Both the position numbers and the translations under genes were made by a program. Below the pieces are notes generated by a model. It saw only the letters and a list, made by a program, of their open reading frames with translations, was not told the DNA's origin and did no database searches. Positions 24,025 to 37,000 of a stretch of 64,000 nucleotides of DNA are shown here, piece after piece. Origin of the DNA: Hirudo medicinalis. Lineage: Eukaryota; Annelida; Clitellata; Hirudinida; Hirudinidae. Position 1 is the stretch's first letter; the number at the start of each line of letters is the position of its first letter. The stretch covers positions 25,683 to 89,682 of the forward strand of contig MPNW01000111.1 of the NCBI GenBank assembly GCA_011800805.1. Reading direction: 5' to 3'.

Positions 24025-27000
24025 CAATATATCATGACCAACACGAGCAACACATATGAGACCAAAAAAATTCAAAGTTCTCTAATTACCAACCCCAACC
24101 TGACCATGACAAATAGATGTACTCTGATAAAATTGGCACAACCCATGAATCTGGTGGCTTACAGTGGTTTGCCACCCCATATGCTTTCAATGGGCAAATA
24201 CCAGAAGTCTACCATATCACGAGTGAGTGAATCTCTTAATGGATAATAATGATGTTACTTGATTTTGTTAGGTGGATTAATTCTAAATTATGTCAATGGA
24301 TTGATCTCATTAAAGATAGACTTAACAATATCTTTTTTTTATATGTTCTACCTTATAATTATTATTGGTGATCTAAAAATTTGATTTGATTCTCATTAAA
24401 GTGAATAAAGTTGTGATGTGCACAAATATTTGGATAAATTACTTTTAATTGTTTGTCAATATTTGTCTTTAGTATAATTTCAATGTGGATTGCATGACTT
24501 GCAACATTGCTTACTTTCTACTTTGCTTACCAAGTAGCTTTGACATTTGTTTAAAAAACATTCACTGTTTGTGCCCAAAACATTTAGCATGAAATTGGTC
24601 TAATGCAAGCACATGCATATTTGTTATGAAATTTGTTCAAGTCATCTAGGCTAGTTTATGTGCTTCACCAATAATCATTTAAGAAGTAAGACCTCTCCCC
24701 ATCAATGAGTTACAATACGAATTTGATGAGAATAACAGAATAATGTCAAAACAAAAAATCCACATCCATGAGACAGGATTGTTTACATTCATGCTTAGTC
24801 AGAACTAAAATGAATAACTTGATAAATGCGAAGCACTTAAACTCTATACATAGCTCCTCAGAAGGAATACTTTTCTTGGAAAACTAACTTTTTCTTGTTA
24901 TTAATACCCTTGGTCAACGTCAACATGCTTCGCTGCACTTGCAAATTACAAGTGAAATTTATTGATTCTCTCTAGTTACAAGTTGCACCTCTGGATCATT
25001 CAATTATTTCTAGTTGCATTTACAAATATTCAAGCATGGGTAAAATATCTTTCAAACTTTAAATATTTTCTTAATATTTAATATTCTTATTATTTATTAT
25101 TTCTTTATATTTATAGTTACATCTTTGCTCTAGGACTTAGAATGGGAACTTCTCTAGTGAAATAATGACAAAAGACAGAACGCTTATATGTCGGGCATCT
25201 GTGTGAATGTAATTTGTTCAATTTTATTAAATTATTGTTGACAGCCAACATTGAAAGAATATTAAATGAGTAAATAATCAAAATATTTCTTAATGGAACC
25301 CAGCATGAGTTCTTGCATGCTTGATGTGTGGTCTTTTGATGTTACTTTTCCTGGATTAGTCATTATTGACCTTGATGAATAAGGCTTGGAATTGCGAGAT
25401 GTTTCGATGTCCTTTACACTCACAATTTATTTTGAGCTAATCTATTATCAAGATATTCAAACGGAAGTTTTTTACACCTGAAATCAATTTAATTAAGAGT
25501 TGCAGATCCAAAGGTTCCAAAATAGATCACAATGTAATTAACATTATAATATTTAAATTACAATGACATCGTAACATTTAAAGATGTCCCCTTGTCATTA
25601 TATTTAAGGCTTAGTCATGTCAAGAGACAATTATTTATAGTTCATTTAGAGGTTTTAGATTTTGGATTTAGAGTTTTGAATAACATGTTGTTGTTGATTA
25701 TTTTAGAGAGCTTTTGTTATTGTTTGAAATTGGTAATTGCACACTTTTTGCAGTTGTTCTGTCATGTAATTTTCTTCTTAATGCACAGAGTTTAACCTTG
25801 CTAATAACGAAATGTAGTACGATAGCACGAATGCCAGATTCAATGTTCATCCATTTCTTAATCATTACCTGCTGAGGTGTTTCTTCAAGAATCTCATCAA
25901 GAAATTGAAGACCCAGATGCCTTTGATGCTTCTAGAACACCTAGTTTGCCTACATAAACAAACTAGATTTACATTATTATTTATTTATTTAAATATCTTG
26001 CCAAACTTACTCACTATAAAAAGAACTTTTCTATTTTAAAATTTGTCTATGTCTCCTCAGAGTGTTGTTCTATGGAGAACCCAACGAATCTGATGTTTAA
26101 CAACTTTCTATGGAAGTTATAATGGCCCTGAGCAAGACAATTGTTAGTTTCTCTTAGCAGGGTTAAAGTACGGTGCATTGCGAAGTTTGCTCATTATTAG
26201 ACTACAGCCAGCCCATCCAAGGATTTGACTGATTTAATTGTAATTGCAGAACGCCCTCGTTGGGCACGCCAAGACTTTAGTGTATCATTTGCTGGTCTTT
26301 TCTCCTCTTTTCCTTTTCAATTCTACTTCTGACAATTTCATTTATATTCTTTTTAAAAGTACGCTTTCTGGTCGACTTAACGTTAAATGAGTAAGAACTG
26401 AAAGGTCACAGTAAGTCTGAAAATTGGTAGATTCTTAGAATGAGGGTCGGGCAGTTCCTAAGATATTTTAAAATAAACGTTAAGCTTGTCAAAGCATGCA
26501 ATAATGCCTTGAACAATTTTAGGTACGTTAAAGATGAGATACAAACCGTGTGACGCGATGAACTGACGAAAACCTCTTTATTATAATATGACACCTTTTC
26601 TTTTAAATTTTTGTTTATCTAGCCAATTTTCCAAATGCTTTAATTTGTTATTGCTTTTAATTTATTACTGTCAACCAGTAATAACCAGCAATTAACTAGC
26701 AATTCCTATCTTGTCTGACAGCAGTGAACATTAATTGGGATTGTCTCAGTGTGCAGGGATCTCTTGATGGTTGTTTCAATAAATTTGAAGCAATTTTGAA
26801 GCTGATATTCACATTTAATGCAACCAAATTCATCAGTTGGTAGTGATGGGTAATAGTTTCTGTATCGCAGAAGACTTTGTCCGTACGGGTACAATACAAT
26901 GCCTTCATGCGCCGAGCTGAATTTTCTGCATTTCAACTTCTTTTCACTAATTGATAGAAATAATGGAGTTGTCATGACCAATTTAACACGAAAGGAACAA

Positions 27001-27963
27001 AATAGCTCGGAAGGATTTTCTGTAATGCCGAGTGCTGCTACTCCACTGCTGATGTCTGATGACAAACTGTCTTCGCTAATTTAGTCAAGCTTTTTCATGT
27101 TCGGTCGGTTTTTGCCTTTCCCCATTTTATAAAGATTTTCACATTAAAGAGCGATTGAATATCAGTCAAACTGCAACTTAAATGTTTGAAAAATCCAACA
27201 GTGCTCAATTTTGTGCATCACTTGTTGTTCGGAGCGAGATGGTAAGAAATTATTACTCGGAATGTAATACATTTTACGTGATTACAAATGAGTAATGTTT
27301 TACCACTTGCAAGTATTTTCCTGATGCACTCACTGAAAAGAAGGTTGTACTGAAAATGAGATTTGGTTTAGCAGTTCTAGATAACTAAGAGCTGGAGCCA
27401 GACGCCTGAGTATGAATTTTGTCGCAACCCTACTTCTGAGAACTAGGTCTAAATTATTCATTGAATGTCGCATACTTGAATTTGTTGATCTCAATCTATA
27501 AATATAAAGAATCCAGCCGCTTGCTTAGGTCGTCTTAAAATGGATCTCAATCAATGAACATAACGTGTGAACACCACAGGTGCGCCGTAAGAGACGTATG
27601 CATGTTTTCCTTCCTGTTCCAGAAGACTTGGATTAACATCACCTGAGTACGATTTGTAAACTTGAATTAACGAGTGCCACTCCGACAATATTCAGAGCTG
27701 CAATTTCTCTGAAACAGAGGCTTGAACTTTAATAATTTCAATTCATTTCAAAGCTCCGAATCGATTCAATGAGGTTTCTTTGCGGAGGTGACTTTCCGAT
27801 GAAAAAATATAATTACATTATGCCCACGCCCACGCCATTAAGACCGGAAGTTTGCAAAGCACTTGAATGAGACTCTGCAGAGTTAAGGGGGAAGTGTATT
27901 AGGGAGCAGAAGATGGAGAGTGAACGAATTAATTGAAATCTTAATTATCAATCGAGTGTCTTT

Positions 27964-28004
<41 letters not shown>

Positions 28005-31000
28005 GACAATAGTAATGTTATTAGCACTAATTAGTTATTTGTGCTCGTCTAAATTTCGACCCATTGGCATTGGAAAATGATATTTGTCGAGGGAAATCCA
28101 TGAAATAACATTTTGATCATTACTTTATATTCCAACATTTGCTTTTGTTACGGAGATAGGCGATTTGGTTTCGCCATCTCGTCCTATTTTTGACTTTTCC
28201 TCGTGCGCAACCTTAACTTCATGAATATTAATGTACTTGCCATATGTTAGTTTATTGATTAGATTTTTGAGTAGCTCTTGTCTTTCTCAGAGTCTTGCAA
28301 ACTGAGGGCTGCTAGCGATAATGATGATGATGATGCTGAGGCTGAAGATGCTTTGAAAACTAAGGTTACTAAGTTAAATCAACAATTTTCAATCCTTCTG
28401 ATCAGACGTGGTGGAACACGTTTGGCGGACTTAAACGAAGGTTTTTCTGTGGAAGCCAAGTTGTGTTGATGGAAGCAATGGCAAACAATGACGTTTCTCA
28501 TTAGTTTTGTCTGCAAACAAGATGCATTATGTGCTGGCTTCCCGTCATATAAGCTGTGTGTGGCCATGGAACAACCGAGCCTAAATCGGGTCGTAAAATC
28601 TGATTGTTATTTTAGGGGTGTGATTATTTCTCAATCCAGAATGTGCGGAATATGTAGGAATTTCAGGAAATATATTCATTTTACTCCCAAGCGCATTGTT
28701 TGATTGAACTGGACATTCAAACTTAATTTAAGACGACGATAGTACATTACTTTTTGTCGGGATCCATCTCATTCTCATTCTTAGATCCTCGCTCCCATGA
28801 GCAGCAGAGTTTTCAAATTTTCGATCAATAAAAGCGGGTCGTTTTCCAAGAATTACGCATTAAGATCTTGCTAGAAGACCAAGCTAGATAGATGTCTTGC
28901 ATTATAAATGAGTTTGTTAAATCGAGCAAGTTGTAAAGGAGGAAGGCTTTTGTTGTTCGAAAGTCTAGCAAACATCTGATAATCAGGGTTTGTTTCTTTA
29001 GCTCAAGCTTATTTGCAAATGCGTTTGGTTGCGATCGTGCGCATGCATCTTCTTCCTGCCTTATCCATTCATTTGCCAGCGAGTTGTTGCATCTCCACGT
29101 TAATAATTGCTGTCACTCTTTGACGGATCATCGATTCTTTTCTTTGGGGCTTAGGTCAATCTTTTTTTCTGTTTTTTAAATAAAGTTACTTTAACGTTTA
29201 ATAATTTCGTAATTTAAACTCAAAAGCGGTTTATTTGTATCCGCAGAAGGTTCATTAGTCCCAGGCAAATGTAGTGGTGCGTGCTTTGTTGATGGAAGCA
29301 CTCTGCAGTGGAGCTATTCAATAATGTAGTTGCAATAATATCGTGACTAATGTAATATAACATAATTTCATGGATAATAATTGGAGTGATACATTTTTAA
29401 TGGTAAATAATTAAATAGTTAAGCAGACTTTCTGCTCTTGAAGCTTTACAAAATACAAAATTTGTGGCTAAGATTCTTGGGAATCTTGTACAAAAGAGGA
29501 AAGACGTGCTTAATGAATTTACCGATTTAATTGCAACACGGTCAAAATGACGAAATACAAAATTCTTGGAGAAAAATTCTGTCGATAATCAGTGATCAGT
29601 AACTTGTGGAGGATTTCTGTGGGATGGATTCCAAGTGGATGGAAAGAAAATCATTTTGAAGGATAAAGCACTTTCATAAATCCTAATAACAAACGTTATT
29701 AATTTTACACAAGATGATGTCTCTGGGTCTTTGTTACTTGTTTATTTTGCTTTTGTTCTATAGATAAGGGTAAGGCATTTTGTTAAGCATCTCAGTTCTT
29801 AAGATTTTTATTTTCAACCTTGACGTTCCTTTTTATTTATGAAATATTATATTACACTGCCTTGACTTCGGAACTTGTGAAACGAATGCATTACGTGAAG
29901 TTTGTCTAACTGCTGCTTTCATTTTGTATTGTTTATATCTCGATACATGTTTCCAAGGCGTGAGAGTTGAAGATTTGAACGTCAATTGATGGTACGGGCG
30001 ACTCTTTATTCTTTGCAATAATTGGTTCCTTAAGTGCTCAACAAAGGAAGAATCAGACTTTAAATTGTCGATGATGTTTTCCAATTATTTCAATTCTGAG
30101 TGTAAATAATTAGGCTCTCAAGATTGATGCTGATTTTTTTTTTTCTTACGGAAAGAGTTTTTCTAAAAGATTGGAGCATTTTGATGTTAACGGTTGCTTT
30201 TCGTTTGCCATGCGGTCCATCGGTTATTCGTCAGTTACTCGTTTGTTAATTTGGAGAGCTGCAAACACTCTCGTGAACGTTCGTTGAGGCGATAAATACA
30301 AACGAATCCGCTTTAACTTTGCAGGAAAATCTTTTTTTTTTTCGAGTTAATTGAATCCAACGGCCAGTGGTTGAGAAATATTAGTAAACAATTTAAGGCC
30401 ATTTAATCGTCTCTGCACTCGAAACGACTCTCTTGTGCGAAGGAATTAGAAAAACAACTTGCAGTAACGACGACGACGACGACGACGTTGATATTTAGTG
30501 ATGTTGATCGTACGTGCATGATATTAGAGGAGCCGCAAGGATTGTAATTGAAAGCAGGCTGCACAAAAATGGTAGCCTAATTGTCTTGTCTGTTGATACA
30601 TTAATTATATTCGCTCTGCTTGTGGCTTTGTCACCGAATGACTTTTGCGTAAACTTTCATCGATAAACGTCTCACAAGTTTCCACTATTACGAATGGTCC
30701 TGACTAATAACTACCCATCGCTACGGGCCTTGTAGTCGACCAAATTATGTCATCTTTGTGCATAAGATCACTTTCAGGTTTCGTTTACTCACCGATTATT
30801 ATTATTATTATTATTATTATGATTATTGTTGTTGTTGTTGTTGTTATTATCGTTATTATTATTATTGTTGTTGTTCTTCTTCTTATTACTATTATTATAA
30901 TAATTATTGTTATTATTATGACGTTGTCTTGTTCACTGAAAAATGGTGTGGTTTCTTTAGTATTCCAACGAATAGTTACTTAGATTATTATGATAGAGCT

Positions 31001-34000
31001 TTTTCAAACCTATGGTTCTATGGAAACCTGAAGAAAACTTATGGTAAAACGCGGTCAATACTGGTAATCTTCAGAAAAGTCCCTAAAGTTTAACTCCTGG
31101 GTAAAATGGTCTCTTTGCGAGTGTACTTACCGAGTGAAATTACTAAGATATTACTAAGGACTCAGAGACAACTACCCCTAGTCCTTGATTAAGATGATAG
31201 CTTAATGCCTTTCATTGCCTTTCATGTGTAAGGATATTTATTCATTCTTTTAGTCAGAATTATGTTTCTCTTATTTTATTGAATCATTATTATTATTATT
31301 AAATAATATTTGGTCTTAATTTTAAGCTTAATATTTGGTCTTAATTTTTTAAGTTTAATTTTGTTACATCGATTCCTTCGAAGGAATTATCTTTTTGGAT
31401 TGGTATTTCCACTAATTGCAAAGATTTCACAACCCACACAGGAGAAATAGAAATGATCATCTGCATGCTTTAAAAGCTGAAATTATCTCCTGGAGCAGAT
31501 GCCATTTGTTTCGAAATGTTCAGCTTGCTGTGTAAAGCGCGCGTGCGAGCGAAGTAAGGTGCACGGGTGGTGCGTGATATTCGGCCGTGCGTGTGTTTGT
31601 GAATTATCAGTGAGACTAGCCTATCTTCGTCTCCATAAAATTGTTTCAGCAAACCTGCCTGCTTAGCCAGCTAAAGCTGTTGAATCTTTTTTTTAAACAT
31701 TGCTGCCAATGGGAGCTGGGATGTACGTCGGTCGTGGTAATTCTACTGGTGACGCAAATGCTGGCAAGAGATGTGATGGGGCAGTGCAAGCACTGACAAT
31801 GATGTCGATAATGTTATCGCAACGACTAAACTTGACGCGTAGGTGTTAATGTATTGAGTGTGACTAAGAACAGTTAAAGAAGATTTGTTTAATAACAGGC
31901 ATGGTTTCGTTGGCAATGTGGTGGCATGTGATATCCTGCTCGTGGTCTACTGCTTTGATCACTATGATGGAATCAAATCAAATCCAGTATCAGCCCAAAT
32001 CGCTTAGATAAATTATAAAAGACCCCTGTTAAGCATATTTTATATTGTCACCAGATAATTAGAGTTTAAAAGATTAAATTTAATTTAAAATTTTTTACTC
32101 ATTTAAAAGAGATTTAAATGATGTTCACTTTTATGTAAAATTTATTAAAGTTTCCACAAGGTGCAGTTCTGGTTTGTCAGATCTCATCGCATAATTACTT
32201 TGCCTTTTGTTTACAAATGAAAACTACAATTTTAATTTCTTCAAGTTGTAATGCACTGCTTAGTGTTGATTTAATGCTAAGCACTTTTATAGATTAATCT
32301 TTCTGAAATCACAGCATGTTTACATTTTCGATTTCGTTGATTTGAACTGGTATTGTAATCTGTAAATATTTTAGTAACCTTTGGGTCTTTACAACATGTA
32401 TGGAATGATTTGGTTTTTATTTACACATTACAAAATTTCCAGTCCAACACTCTTCCTTGTGATGCAAAGCATGACATAACCATCAGTAGCAACAGCAGCA
32501 GTGGTAGGAGTTATTCAAACCATGCTGGACTCAATGGGGAACAGCTGAGCAAAACCAACCTTTACATCAGGGCCTGAGACCCGACATGAACGACAAAGAC
32601 TTGGTGGCCCTCTGTCAACCGTGAGTTTTTTTTTTACAAGGGCAGGGTTGCTTGTCAGAATTTTCGGACTCACAATGGAAAGAGTAACGTTCTAAATAGC
32701 TTTAGGAAAAATTTGCAATGTTGAATGTTGAAGATTATCAAAATATATGAAGTATTATTGGAGTTTTTTAATGTGTTATAACACATGAAATATATTATCA
32801 CTTATAATTACATTATTATTATTATTATTATTATTATTGGCTCTGAGAAAAGTAATTTCTAATAATTTTCTAGTTTCTATATCATTTGTAGCATTTGCAA
32901 TAATTTTGTACGGGTATTAAATATTCTAACTGTGCCTGTGAATCATTGAAGTCATTGAGAGTCAGAGAAGTCCATAAGATCCAATAAATTGGAACAAAAC
33001 CCTAAGGCAATTGTGAAAGGAGTGAGAAGTCTTCATGCAGCTTAGAGCAATTTATTTGCTCAATGCGTCTCTCACAAATACTTTCTTCATGTGTCATTTT
33101 TCTATCGTGATGTTACTTGCTGCCATAATTTGCTCTTTGGAAGGACGTACATCATGCATTTTTCTGTTCCCCAACGTCTGAAGCTTTGTTAAAAATATAA
33201 TCAATGCCATGCGATCAGCTTAATTATAGGATTGTTCATATTTATCAGTTACCCAGTAATTTTTCCCTGAAATATGGTTGATTGCTGGAACCAAGTTTTG
33301 TGAATTGCTTCTCATTTACTTAATAACACTTTGTTGTATAATGACCGGTAATTGCATACGAGGAATGTTCTTTGTTAAATAATTTGTTCGGAAGACCCGT
33401 AACACTCCTACGTACAATTTACAATCTCGTTCTTGAGTGTTTTGAAGATTAAATAGTCTCCAAATCGTAGTAGTTGCATTTATGGATCAACCACTTTTAC
33501 TTAACTAAATGATTAGGATGGTGTTCTCACAATTGATTTCGAATCCACGCAGCCACTGTGAGAGGCAGAAGTCTTAACCATGTGGGAACTGCAGGATTAG
33601 GTTTTATTAACATTTGGCTCACTACAGGAATGTGAAGGCTGGGATGCAGTTCCCATACCAACCAGCTAGTGTTTATTAATTATTTAAATATGATATTTAA
33701 ATGAGATGACTTACAATTGGTTTTATTTTCTTTGGCTCTGAATCTGAATTTGAACAACAGTTTTGGTGGTCTAAACAGAAATGGGAAATTGTACCATCCC
33801 ACACTTACTTTAAAAGTAAAAATATACAATTTTGTTTGGCTCGCTACTTCTTCATCATCATCATCATCATTGGTGATGCATTATAGCTTTTCTTAGGATT
33901 ACTCCCCTGATCACGAGTCCGCTCCACTATTTTCACTACTTTCATGATGCAGTGTTACAGTGACATTCTCCTTTATTCTTTTAAATGTTTAGTATAAGTA

Positions 34001-37000
34001 GTTTTTAATAAACAATATCATTAGCTAAGATAAACAATCCTGCGGTATCTTTTGATGGGCCATCTTTTGCCCAGGTGTTGGTAGCCAAGTGGCCGAGTTG
34101 TCTTTGATGGGGCTCCTTTAGGAGTTCAATTCCAGGTTCACTCACAGAAGTTTTAATCACTTATGTTGTGTGTATTTAGCCGATATTTTGAGTGCCTTTT
34201 GTATCCCAATGGGATGTGAAGGCACTTTAATCGATCCACCATTTATATAGCGACCCTACCCCAGGGCGCTCCCTGGCGGTGCAGGCTGGGTTGCGAACAC
34301 GACACATTACGACTGTTGCTATTACGACCGCATGCAGGAACGCAACCCATTCGGCCAACCTGCACGCCGTTGTTAGTTTTAATCAACAATAATTATTGTT
34401 TAGGATAAATAATCTTGTAGAATATTCTGCCAACTTGTTGATGGGTCATCTTTCAGTATGCCAGGAATATATGTCTAGCTACATCTGATCTTTTTAAACA
34501 AAGACCATGTTAAAAAAATTGATGAGAGACTGGCAATAAAAAGTTTGGAGGGGTGGAAATGTAACGGATATTACAAAGCTAAATAATGTGGGAAGATTCA
34601 GTAATTTGTGCCACTCATAAATTGAACTCCTGCAAGCCCTAACTATGATAAAGAAGGTGATGGTTGTTAAGGCTCAACAATTGAAACTAAGTAAATTCAA
34701 GATCATCTTAAATGTTACCTGGAATTAAGATTTTACATTTTAAGGAACTCTAACAAGATGTTTGGGTCGGTTCTCGTGATAATAGCTAGGATGATTGTCA
34801 ATATTCAAAGGAGTTACTGAAAGATAAAACAAAGATGAGGCCTGTTCCACTTAATAAACTATCAACTGGATGGCAATTTAATTTTTTTTTTATTAAAGCT
34901 CTTGGTATATTGTGTGAGAATTCATTCTCATAAATTGGTTAGCATCAGAATCACTTATTATCATCTTACGAGTTATTTTAATTAAATTGTTTTTAATGTC
35001 GTCCTTTTGCTTTCTGCTTAATTATATATTTTTTTCAGCATGATAGCATTTTTACCAGTCTGGGCTTAGTGAAAACTATGCAAATATGTTTTTGATATTG
35101 GACTTTGAACTTATTTTTCAGATAATTTTTTTTGTCATCTTAGGCTTAAAAAATTGTAATGATTAATATCAGTAAATAACCAAATGTGACTACCATGGGG
35201 AGTTATTAATTATCAGGTTGAGCTCAATCATCATCTCTTTATTAATCAAGTGCTTAATTAATTGCTTCCTGCATGCTCTGCGATAGCAACAATCTTAAAG
35301 CATCACGTTTGCAACCCAGCCTGCAGGCGCGGCCAGGGAGAGCCCTCTGGTAAGGGGCACTGCATAAATGGTAGATCGATTAAAAAGTGCTTTCAAGTCC
35401 AAATCATCTTAGTTATGCAACAGACTTTAATCAAATAAATAAATAAAAAAGTGTCTTCACATCCTGTTCAGATACATAAGGCACTCAAAAGATGGGATAA
35501 ATACATTACGTGTATGGCAATCTTTCTCCACTGGAATATGTTTCGAGTTGTAACGGGACTAGGATTTATACAAATTTAAACAGAAATTTCTCACTGAGAG
35601 TTTACTGTTTTAGTTTATCAGATAATCATTCTGTTAGATAAAGACAAATTCATTCAACACATTAAAAAATGAGTTATTGTTGTTCAGATGCATTATTGTC
35701 TTAGCCATGCACCTCAATTATAAGACTAGCTTTGAGGCCTTTAATATAAAAAATTTCTTAAAAACTATTGTAAAAAAGAAAAGTATATATGATTCCATAA
35801 ATAGTGCATGGGTGCTTTATGAATATGTTTTTGTGATAAAAGTGAATTTACTTGTATAAGCCTCAAAACAATTTGGAGAAAACTCAATTATTTTTTAAAT
35901 AATTTAGATACTCATACTTTTATTGAGTATTAGCCCACAATATTTACAAACACCTCTTACAGTTTGATGCAATCTAACATAAAAATGGTGCATAATATAT
36001 TTAGTTGTTTGGATAAGGCTGGAAGTTGAAAAGATCCATTGTTAAAAAGCCTATGAAATGTCAGTCAGTTGGTTCTTAACATCCAATACAAATAGAATTA
36101 ATTTGTTTGATTTTATGAACATCAAACATATTCAAACAAAAACTAAAATGCAAAGACAATTGAAATGCAAAAAAAAAATGTTCAAAGGCAAAAACCCAAA
36201 GGAATTCACATCCTGCTAAGAGGGCCACCTACGTGGATGAACAATTGAGTAAATGTTTACAACAAATGAAATGAACAAAAAACAAGATGAGAATGTGTGT
36301 GAGATGGAAACAAGGAGTAAGCAGATGTTAAGTGTTAATTAAGTGCAACTTATAAGGTGCCTTGAAAGTTGATATTGATGTACATGAGGTGACTTCTTTA
36401 GATATGGATGAATGTATATGTGGAAATGAGCATTTAATGGAAAATTGTTTCAGGGTGATATTTGCAAATTCACTCCGAAAGCCATTGACATTACGTAAGT
36501 CGTGGGAATGGGCAGGTGAAGTAGTTGTCAAAAGAAGTAGGAAGCACATTGAGTGAGAATTTGTGTAGAAACACAGATGTTTGAAACTTATTCAACTGAT
36601 AAATATTTAGTATTTTAATAGCAGTGAAAGAGGATTTTATTGATGAGCATGGTTGAAGATGACATATTACATGTAAAGATCTCTTTTGGGCAGTATGTAA
36701 GGGTTTAGAGAGGAGTAATTTGATGCCCAGACAATATTGCAGTATGACAAATAAGGATGAATTAGGGAATAGTACAGTATGAGAGCTGTAATTTTGCCAG
36801 AGAAGAAACTGGAACAAAGTTAAGATGCCATTGCTTTTCGAGATCTTAGATTTAATGTACTTAATGTGGTCAGACCAGGTAGGATGTTCATCTAACAGGA
36901 CACCAAGGAATTTATATGAACTGACACAATTTATGGGGATGCATTAATTTGTAAGGTATTATTGCAGACAATTTTCCTATTCAAAAAGTGAAACAGAATA

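Larger units (their letters stand above)
24223..32442 (+). other. Large first intron (8.2 kb) of the RBMS-like gene
   Basis: Bounded by GTGAGT and TTTCCAG. It contains (AAT)n at 27966-28002, (GAC)n at 30467-30486 and a long mixed TTA/TTG tract at 30799-30925. A 119-residue minus-strand frame at 26706-27065 has no recognisable family. No clear transposon or nested gene was seen. Confidence 0.5.

Noticed and set aside
28278..28469. Exon-like frame with Asp/Glu run in the large RBMS-like intron
   Set aside because: It has an acceptor-like TTTCTCAG upstream, but the acidic run is a GAT microsatellite and nothing joins it in phase to the gene.
30747..31093. Long Ile/Val- and Tyr/Cys-rich frames
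   Set aside because: Produced by the trinucleotide microsatellite at 30799-30925.
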